A DNA stretch of 23,834 bases from CALCHX01 sp035761165 (lineage in GTDB: Bacteria > Gemmatimonadota > Gemmatimonadetes > Gemmatimonadales > Gemmatimonadaceae): contig DASTRO010000057.1 of the NCBI GenBank assembly GCA_035761165.1, forward strand, positions 1 to 23,834, read 5' to 3'. Below the pieces are notes generated by a model that made no database searches, was not told the origin of the DNA, and worked only from the letters and a program-made list of their open reading frames with translations. How positions within the stretch are numbered: the first letter of the stretch is position 1; the number at the start of each line of letters is the position of its first letter. The translations under genes and the position numbers were made by a program. Positions 8,110-14,150 of this stretch are shown here, one piece after another.

Positions 8110-9033
8110 TCACACGATGGGCAGCGCGTCCCGCAGCACGCGGCGCAGCTTCGCCGGGTTGCGCACCGAGTAGATCGCGCGCAGGCGGTCGCCGTCGATG
8201 TCGAACGTCGTGACCGACACGACCGCGCCGTCCTCCAGCGTCAGCAGCGCCGGCCGGCCGTTGACGTGCCCCAGGCGGTGCGTGACGTTCGGCCCGAGCT
8301 TGCGAGCCACGCCGAGCAGGAAGCGGGCGGCGCGATCCGGGCCGTGGAGCAGATTCCGCGCAGCGCGCGCCACACCGCCGCCGTCGGTGGCCACCACCAC
8401 GTCCGGCGCGAGCAGCGAGAGCAGCGCCGGGGCGTCGTCCGCCGCGATGGCGGCCACGAAGCGCTCGAGCATCACCTCGTGCGACTCGGGCGGCGGCGTG
8501 GCGCGCGGGCGCTCCGCCCGCACGCGCAGCCGGGCACGATGCACCATCTGACGCACCGCGTCGGGGCGGCGCTCCAGGATGCGCGCGATCTCCGCGTAGT
8601 CCACGCCGAACACCTCGCGCAGCAGGAACGCCGCGCGCTCCTCCGGCCCCAGGCGCTCCAGCAGCAGGAGCAGCGCGATCGAGAGGTCCGACGCCAGCTC
8701 GGCGTTCCGATCCGGGGGCGGCGGCCCGGCCGGCGCCGCCGGCGCGTCGGTCGGCACCGGCTCCGGCAGCCACGGCCCCGGATAGGTGGCGCGCTCCACC
8801 TTGAGGCGGCGCAGCCGGTCCACGGCCAGGCGCGTGGCCGCCGTCACCAGCCACGCTTCCGGCGAGCGCACGTCCTCGGGTGCGGCGCGGTACCAGCGCA
8901 GGTACGTCTCCTGGACGACGTCCTCGGCCTCGTCCATGTCGCCGAGCATGCGGTAAGCGAGCCCGAGGAGCCGCGGACGGTGCACGAGGACCTCGTCGGG
9001 CGAGAACTGTTCGAGTGGGGCGGGAGCGGTCAT
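8110..9033 (-). CDS. ECF41-family RNA polymerase sigma factor with fused SnoaL-like regulatory domain
   Basis: A 307-aa extracytoplasmic-function sigma factor. Sigma-70 region 2 (about 15-80, with RMLGDMDEAEDVVQETYLRW) and region 4 (about 115-170, LERLGPEERAAFLLREVF...YAEIARIL) are followed by a SnoaL-like C-terminal domain. Three ECF41 hallmarks are visible: WLPEP (88-92) in the linker, DGGG (217-220) and NPAKL (292-296). The family consensus DGGGK is here DGGGV. In ECF41 factors the C-terminal extension controls activity in place of a separate anti-sigma factor (family knowledge). I chose the ATG at 9033 where the sigma fold begins; no good Shine-Dalgarno is seen. A CGTCACA-N15-CGTC element ends only about 10 nt upstream, suggesting autoregulation and an almost leaderless transcript. 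Divergent from the NADH dehydrogenase gene. Confidence 0.9.
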   Translation of the reverse strand: MTAPAPLEQFSPDEVLVHRPRLLGLAYRMLGDMDEAEDVVQETYLRWYRAAPEDVRSPEAWLVTAATRLAVDRLRRLKVERATYPGPWLPEPVPTDAPAAPAGPPPPDRNAELASDLSIALLLLLERLGPEERAAFLLREVFGVDYAEIARILERRPDAVRQMVHRARLRVRAERPRATPPPESHEVMLERFVAAIAADDAPALLSLLAPDVVVATDGGGVARAARNLLHGPDRAARFLLGVARKLGPNVTHRLGHVNGRPALLTLEDGAVVSVTTFDIDGDRLRAIYSVRNPAKLRRVLRDALPIV

Positions 9034-9042
9034 ACCATGACA

Positions 9043-9068
9043 GACGGGCGAACCCCGCGGGTGTGACG
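9043..9068 (-). promoter_or_regulatory. Putative ECF41-type promoter for the sigma factor gene
   Basis: Read on the minus strand: CGTCACA (9068-9062), 15 nt, CGTC (9046-9043). It is close to the ECF41 target motif as I recall it (TGTCACA, about 16 nt, CGTC). The expected transcript start is at about 9036, within a few bases of the start codon at 9033. Its twin lies on the plus strand at 9170-9196. Confidence 0.55.
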
Positions 9069-9169
9069 GGAAACGGTGCGCGAGGGCGCGCGCGGGCCGG
9101 CAGGAGCTCCGCAGGCCCACTCGAAGGCTCGCACGGTCCCGCCACAGCGCAACCCCGCACGCTCGGGGC

Positions 9170-9196
9170 CGTCACACTCCGGTCTTCGTTCCCGTC
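9170..9196 (+). promoter_or_regulatory. Putative ECF41-type promoter for the NADH dehydrogenase gene
   Basis: CGTCACA (9170-9176), 16 nt, CGTC (9193-9196). It matches the recalled ECF41 consensus in all but the first base and shares CCGTCACAC with the minus-strand twin. The predicted start of transcription, about 9203, falls at an in-frame ATG (9204). The better Shine-Dalgarno belongs to the ATG at 9303. Confidence 0.6.
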
Positions 9197-9302
9197 TTTG
9201 TAGATGGCCACCGCGCGCGATTCCTACGCCGCCGACGGTGGCCCGATCGCCATCGACCGGACCCCCGACCAGCCCGCGCCGCACGGCGGGCGAGGAGCAG
9301 TC

Positions 9303-10751
9303 ATGAAGCTCTCACTCCGCGCTGGCGACGCCGCCGGCGCCACGGCGCTGCCCGACACCCCACCCCCGCCCCCGACCCCCGGGGCCGTCACGCCTCTCCA
9401 TCCCGTCGCTCCGTCCTCGTCCCCCGCGCCGACGCGCATCGTCGTGCTCGGCGGCGGCTTCGGCGGCGTCACCGCGGCGCGCCAGCTCGAGCGGCTCTGC
9501 GCCGGCCACGCGCGCGTGGAGGTCACGCTGGTGAGCCGCGACAACTTCTTCATCCTCACGCCGCTCCTCTTCGAGGCCTGCTCCGGACGGCTGGAGCTGC
9601 GGCACTGCGCACAGCCCATCCGCCCCGCCCTGCGGCGCGCGCGCTTCATCGAGGCCACGGTGCGCGAGGTGGACGTGGAGCGGCGCGTGGTGCACGCCGT
9701 CGCCCCGTCGGGCGCGGCCTACGAGCTCCCCTACGACCAGCTCGTCGTCGCCCTCGGCGCCACCACCAACGAGTCGCTGATCCCCGGCTCGCCGCACGCG
9801 CTGACGTTCAAGTCGATGACCGACGCGCTCCTGCTGCGAAACCGCATCATCGAGCAGTTCGAGCGCGCCGACGCCGCCGGCGACACCGGCGCGATGGCGC
9901 AGCGTCGCGGCTGCCTCACCTTCGTGGTCATCGGCGGCGGGCTGGTGGGCGTCGAGCTGCTCGGCGAGCTCACCGCCTTCGCCGAGGACGTGCTGCGCTA
10001 CTACCCGCGCATCCGCCGCGAGGAGCTGCGCTTCCACCTGTTCGAGGCCGGGCCGCGCATCCTGCCCGAGGTGGACCCCGCGCTGGCGGAGGTGGCCCTG
10101 CGCGTGCTGCGGCGGCGCGGGGCCGACGTGCGCACGGCCACCCCCGTCCGCGCCATCGAGCCGCGCCGAGTCCACCTCGCCACCGAGACGATCGACGCCG
10201 GCACCATCGTGCTCGCCGCGGGGATCGTGCCCAACCCGGTGGCCGCGGCCATGCCGGTCGCGCACGACGCGCGCGGGCGCATCGCAGTGGACGCCGCGAT
10301 GCGCAGCACGAGCCACCCGGAGATCTGGGCACTCGGCGATTGCGCGGCCATTCCCGACCCGGACGGCCATCCGTATCCGGCGCTGGCGCAGCACGCGGTG
10401 CGCGAGGCGCGGCGGCTCGCCCGCAACGTGGCGGCCGCGCTGGAGGGACGCCCCACCGCGCCCTTCGTCCACCGCTCGCTCGGCACCATGGCGTCGCTCG
10501 GCCACTCGCGCGCCGTGGCGCAGGTGATGGGCGTGCGGCTCACCGGATTCCCCGCCTGGTGGCTGCGCCGCACCTACTACCTGCTGCAGATGCCGCGCTG
10601 GGACCGGCGGCTCCGCATCGTGCTGGACTGGACGGCGGCGCTCTTCTCCCGCCCGGACATCACCAAGGTGGACGTGCCCGCCGAGCCGGCGACGGTGGAG
10701 ACGCTCCTCGACCGGGCGGCGGAGGCGCCGGCGCTGCGGCAGGCGGGGTGA
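9303..10751 (+). CDS. ndh: Type II NADH dehydrogenase / FAD-dependent pyridine nucleotide-disulfide oxidoreductase
   Basis: A 482-aa flavoprotein that probably passes electrons from NADH to the quinone pool at the cytoplasmic face of the inner membrane without pumping protons. It has the FAD-binding RIVVLGGGFGG (glycines at 50-55) and a second Rossmann motif VVIGGGLVGVELLGEL near 211. The FAD ribityl site is ALGDCAA (D346), followed by YPALAQHAV. The C-terminal RTYYLLQMPRWDRRLRIVLDWTAALF is an amphipathic membrane anchor typical of NDH-2. GAGGAG 5 nt before the ATG at 9303 decides the start; an in-frame ATG at 9204 would add 33 low-complexity residues and could serve as a leaderless start. 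A Pro-rich N-terminal tail precedes the fold. Divergent from the ECF41 gene and probably under its control. Related FAD oxidoreductases cannot be fully excluded. Confidence 0.87.
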   Translation: MKLSLRAGDAAGATALPDTPPPPPTPGAVTPLHPVAPSSSPAPTRIVVLGGGFGGVTAARQLERLCAGHARVEVTLVSRDNFFILTPLLFEACSGRLELRHCAQPIRPALRRARFIEATVREVDVERRVVHAVAPSGAAYELPYDQLVVALGATTNESLIPGSPHALTFKSMTDALLLRNRIIEQFERADAAGDTGAMAQRRGCLTFVVIGGGLVGVELLGELTAFAEDVLRYYPRIRREELRFHLFEAGPRILPEVDPALAEVALRVLRRRGADVRTATPVRAIEPRRVHLATETIDAGTIVLAAGIVPNPVAAAMPVAHDARGRIAVDAAMRSTSHPEIWALGDCAAIPDPDGHPYPALAQHAVREARRLARNVAAALEGRPTAPFVHRSLGTMASLGHSRAVAQVMGVRLTGFPAWWLRRTYYLLQMPRWDRRLRIVLDWTAALFSRPDITKVDVPAEPATVETLLDRAAEAPALRQAG

Positions 10752-10837
10752 ATGGCGCGGCCAGGGAGGGGCGGCGGGTCGCGAGCTCCCGGCGCGGGTA
10801 GCGCGGGCGCGCTCCGGCGTGCACAATCCGGCGTCGG

Positions 10838-10869
10838 CCGGCCGGCCGGTCGATCGACCGGCCGGCCGG
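10838..10869. repeat. 32-bp perfect palindrome of CCGG repeats
   Basis: A perfect palindrome centred on CGATCG with three overlapping GGCC/CCGG units on each arm. It sits 86 nt after the ndh stop and 85 nt before the nuclease start. As RNA it would make a 14-16 bp stem with almost no loop. It could be an ndh terminator (no T tract), a protein-binding operator or a small repeat element; sequence alone does not decide. Confidence 0.7.
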
Positions 10870-10954
10870 TGACCCTCGTCGGCAGGCACGCTCCCTCCGG
10901 TCGGCGGGCCACATCCGGTGCGCCCGCCACCGTGCCCCCACCCACGCCACTCCG

Positions 10955-13606
10955 ATGCATCCACCGCGTCACCGCCTCGCGCGCTCCGCCTTCCTCGCAC
11001 TCGCCGCCACCTCGCTCTCCTGCACCGATGCCGGGGTGGTGACGCCGGGCGGCACCACCCCGCTCGTCGCACCGCACGCCAGCGTCGCGGCGCTCGCCGC
11101 GCCGGCGGTGCGCATCAACGAGCTGCACTACGACGACGACGGCACCGACGCCGGCGAGCGCATCGAGATCTCCGGGCCGGCGGGGATGGACCTCACCGGC
11201 TGGAGCGTCGTCCTGTACAACGGCAACGGGGGTACCGCGTACGGCACGCGGACGCTGAGCGGCACCGTCCCGGCGAGCTGCGGCACGCGCGGGGTCGTCG
11301 TGCTCGCGTACCCGAGCAACGGGATCCAGAACGGCAGCCCGGACGGGCTGGCGCTGGTGGACGCGGGCGGCAGCGTCGTCGAGTTCCTCTCCTACGAGGG
11401 CGCCTTCACCGCCGTGGGCGGCCCCGCCGACGGCATGCAGTCCACCGACATCGGGGTGGCCGAGAACGGCGAGCCCGACGGACAGTCGCTGCAGCGCACC
11501 GACGGCGGCGCGGGCTGGGTGGGGCCGCGGGCCGAGACGTTCGACGCATGCAACGGCGTGGCCGACCCGGCCCCCGTCGCCAGCGTCGTCGTCTCGCCGA
11601 GCACGACGACCATCACCGTCGGCGCGACGCAGCCCTTCACCGCCGACGCCTTCGACGCGGCCGACGCCCCCATCCCCGGCGCCGCCGTCGTCTGGACCAG
11701 CCTCGAGCCCGACGTCGCCACGATCGGGAATGACGGGGTGGCCACCGGCGTCGCGCCGGGCGACGCGCGGATCGTCGCCACCGCGGCCAGCGGCGCGGCG
11801 GACACGGCCACCCTGCACGTGGCGGTGGCGCCGCGGTCGACGCTCCCGACGGTGTACGTGAGCGAGCTGCACTACGACAACGTCGGCACCGACGCCGACG
11901 AGGCCGTGGAGATCGCGGGGCCGGCCGGCACCGATCTCACCGGCTGGAGCGTGGTGCTGTACAACGGCAACGACGGCGCGCCCTACGGCACGCGGACGCT
12001 CGGCGGCACCATCCCGGCGGTGTGCGGCGCGAATGGCGTGGTCGCCCTCACCTACCCGAGCAACGGCATCCAGAACGGCGGCCCCGACGGCCTGGCGCTG
12101 GTCGACGACGCGGGCACGGTGGTCGAGTTCCTGTCCTACGAGGGCACCTTCACCGCCGTCGGCGGTCCGGCGGACGGCATGCTCTCCACCGACATCGGCG
12201 CGGCCGAGAGCTCCGCCCCCGTCGGCACGTCGCTGCAGCGCGACGCGGCGACCAACACGTGGGCGTCCGGCGCGGCCAGCGTCGGCGCCTGCAACGGCAG
12301 CGGCGGCCCGCCACCGCCCAGCGACGGCTCCATCTCCTTCAGCGGCCGCCGCGCGGAAGACGTGGCGCTCCCCGTCGGCTTCCAGGACCAGCTCTTCGCC
12401 ACCGTGCGCGACGGCAGCGGCGCGGTGGTCGAGGTACCCGTCACCTGGACGAGCGAGACGCCGGCCACGGGGAGCATCGACGCCGACGGCGTGCTCACGG
12501 CGCTCGCCGCCGGCTCCGTCACCGTGCGCGCCACGGCGACGCTGCCGAGCGGCGTGGTGCTCACCGAGACGTACACGCTGCCGACCACCGTCGCCACCGC
12601 CAGCACCACGGCGCGCTACGAGGGGAACACCGAGTTCGGCATCCCCACCGACGGCACGCCGGCGGACGACTACGTCGTCACGCACCCGGAGTACACCGCC
12701 TCGTTCAGCGCCACGCGCAACACGCCCAACTGGGTGAGCTACGACCTGGAGGCGTCGCACTTCGGCGGCCAGGACCGGTGCGACTGCTTCACCTACGACC
12801 CGGCGCTCCCCTCGTCCTTCCCGCGCTACACCACCGCCGACTACACGGGCGCGGGCGAGGTCGCGGGGTACGGCATCGACCGCGGCCACCTGGCGCGCTC
12901 CTTCGATCGCACGTCGGCCAGCCTGGACAACGCGCACACCTTCCTCTTCAGCAACATCATCCCGCAGGCCTCGGACCTGAACCAGGGCCCGTGGGCCGAC
13001 ATGGAGGGCGACCTGGGCGACCTGGCGCGCTTCGAGGACCGCGAGGTCTACATCATCGCCGGCGTGGCGGGCGCCAAGGGGACGGTGAAGAACGAGGGGC
13101 TCATCACGATCCCCGCGCAGGTCTGGAAGGTGGCCGTCGTGATGCGGCGCGACCACGGCCTGCAGGACGTGTCGTCCGCCGGCGACGTGCAGGTGATCGC
13201 AGTCGTGATGCCCAACGAGCCGGGCGTGCGCAACGTGGACTGGCACACGTACCAGACCACGGTGGACGCGGTGGAGGCGGTGAGCGGCTACGACCTGCTG
13301 GCCCGCCTGCCGGACGGCATCGAGCTCCTGGTGGAGAGCGGCGTGCGGCTGCCGGTGGCGGTGGGGCTGGTGGACCAGCTCCATGCGGCCGGCCAGATCG
13401 GCGCCGGCGAGGCGAACTCGCTGCGCAGCAAGATCACCAACGCGGCGCGGCAGTTCGACGCCGGCAACGTGACGCCGGCGGCGAACATGCTCGAGGCGGC
13501 GCTGCACGAGCTCGACGCGATGGAGCGCTCCGGACGGCTCACGGGCGCGCAGGCGGCCGAGCTGCGGGCGCTGCTGTCGCGGGTCGTCACGGCGGCCGGG
13601 CGGTAG
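10955..13606 (+). CDS. Secreted multidomain DNA/RNA non-specific endonuclease with two lamin-tail/Big2 units
   Basis: An 883-aa exported protein. The N-terminal signal ends around SFLALAATSLSC, an imperfect lipobox, so it is probably lipid-anchored or secreted. Domain order: lamin-tail domain 1 (about 52-201), Big2-like Ig domain (208-293), lamin-tail domain 2 (300-448), second Big2-like domain (455-548), NUC1-type endonuclease (about 550-780), FIMAH-like helical tail (788-883). The nuclease has the DRGH motif (642-645, catalytic H645) and, 31 residues on, N676 in PQASDLNQGPW, the Mg-binding Asn of Serratia-type nucleases. It therefore should cleave DNA and RNA outside the cell. No Shine-Dalgarno is evident before the ATG at 10955; no better start keeps the signal peptide. 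Stand-alone gene ending in a strong terminator. The role, such as nutrient scavenging, biofilm DNA or competition, is inference. Confidence 0.9.
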   Translation: MHPPRHRLARSAFLALAATSLSCTDAGVVTPGGTTPLVAPHASVAALAAPAVRINELHYDDDGTDAGERIEISGPAGMDLTGWSVVLYNGNGGTAYGTRTLSGTVPASCGTRGVVVLAYPSNGIQNGSPDGLALVDAGGSVVEFLSYEGAFTAVGGPADGMQSTDIGVAENGEPDGQSLQRTDGGAGWVGPRAETFDACNGVADPAPVASVVVSPSTTTITVGATQPFTADAFDAADAPIPGAAVVWTSLEPDVATIGNDGVATGVAPGDARIVATAASGAADTATLHVAVAPRSTLPTVYVSELHYDNVGTDADEAVEIAGPAGTDLTGWSVVLYNGNDGAPYGTRTLGGTIPAVCGANGVVALTYPSNGIQNGGPDGLALVDDAGTVVEFLSYEGTFTAVGGPADGMLSTDIGAAESSAPVGTSLQRDAATNTWASGAASVGACNGSGGPPPPSDGSISFSGRRAEDVALPVGFQDQLFATVRDGSGAVVEVPVTWTSETPATGSIDADGVLTALAAGSVTVRATATLPSGVVLTETYTLPTTVATASTTARYEGNTEFGIPTDGTPADDYVVTHPEYTASFSATRNTPNWVSYDLEASHFGGQDRCDCFTYDPALPSSFPRYTTADYTGAGEVAGYGIDRGHLARSFDRTSASLDNAHTFLFSNIIPQASDLNQGPWADMEGDLGDLARFEDREVYIIAGVAGAKGTVKNEGLITIPAQVWKVAVVMRRDHGLQDVSSAGDVQVIAVVMPNEPGVRNVDWHTYQTTVDAVEAVSGYDLLARLPDGIELLVESGVRLPVAVGLVDQLHAAGQIGAGEANSLRSKITNAARQFDAGNVTPAANMLEAALHELDAMERSGRLTGAQAAELRALLSRVVTAAGR

Positions 13607-13627
13607 GCCGCGCCGCATCGCGAACAT

Positions 13628-13665
13628 CGAGACCCCGCCGTCCTGCATCGGACGGCGGGGTCTCG
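13628..13665 (+). terminator. Hairpin terminator after the nuclease gene
   Basis: A perfect 16-bp stem (13628-13643 with 13650-13665) and a 6-nt loop begin 21 nt after the stop. The downstream sequence is only modestly T-rich (TCGTCTGG). Its position and stability fit a factor-independent terminator. Confidence 0.8.
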
Positions 13666-13751
13666 TCGTCTGGTGGCGGTCCGCGGCGGGTGGGCGGCGC
13701 GTCCCGTGAGGGCCCGCCGGTGCCGACGCCCGACGCGGCCCTCGGCCCGCC

Positions 13752-13781
13752 TTGACAGCTCAGGAGAGCCGGCGGTACACT
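13752..13781 (+). promoter_or_regulatory. Sigma-70 promoter of the PadR-ADOP operon
   Basis: A perfect TTGACA (13752-13757) and TACACT (13776-13781) are separated by 18 nt, 27 nt before the PadR start. An inverted repeat CACTCC (13778-13783) / GGAGTG (13799-13804) covers the -10 and the Shine-Dalgarno region. It could be the PadR operator or an RNA hairpin masking the ribosome site. Confidence 0.75.
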
Positions 13782-13807
13782 CCTTTCACCTACTGAGGGG
13801 AGTGACG

Positions 13808-14149
13808 ATGACCGGGTCGGCGGAGCTACTCCCCGGCACGCTCGACATGCTCGTGCTGCAGGCGGTGCACCTGGGCCGCATGCACGGCTTCGGGCTCATG
13901 CTGCGGATCGAGCAGATCACGGGCGGTGCCCTGCAGGTGCAGCAGGGCGCCCTGTACGGCGCGCTGTACCGTCTCGAGCACCAGGGGCTGGTCGCCAGCG
14001 AGTGGGGCGTCTCCGGCAACAACCGCCGCGCCAAGTACTACCGGCTCACGGCCGCCGGACGCCGCCGGCTCGGGCAGGAGACGGAGAGCTGGTACCGCCT
14101 CGTGGACGCCATCGGCATGGCGCTCCGTGCCACGCCACAGGAAGGCTGA
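13808..14149 (+). CDS. PadR family transcriptional regulator
   Basis: A 113-aa winged-helix repressor. The PadR signature is clear: LPGTLDMLVLQAV at 9-21, then MHGFGLMLRIEQ, the recognition part VQQGALYGALYRLEHQGLV, and the wing NNRRAKYYRLTAAGRRRL. It has only the short C-terminal helix of the PadR-s2 type. The ATG at 13808 has AGGGGAG just upstream; the frame opens earlier but without conserved sequence. It sits one base ahead of the ADOP permease gene, the standard pairing in Acidobacteriota and Gemmatimonadota. It probably represses its own operon through the inverted repeat over the promoter. The inducer is unknown. Confidence 0.93.
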   Translation: MTGSAELLPGTLDMLVLQAVHLGRMHGFGLMLRIEQITGGALQVQQGALYGALYRLEHQGLVASEWGVSGNNRRAKYYRLTAAGRRRLGQETESWYRLVDAIGMALRATPQEG

Positions 14150-14150
14150 G

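Noticed and set aside
10577..13648. 1023-codon minus-strand open frame opposite the nuclease gene
   Set aside because: Composition is dominated by Arg, Gly, Val and His with no recognisable fold, whereas the plus strand encodes clear lamin-tail, Big2 and endonuclease domains.
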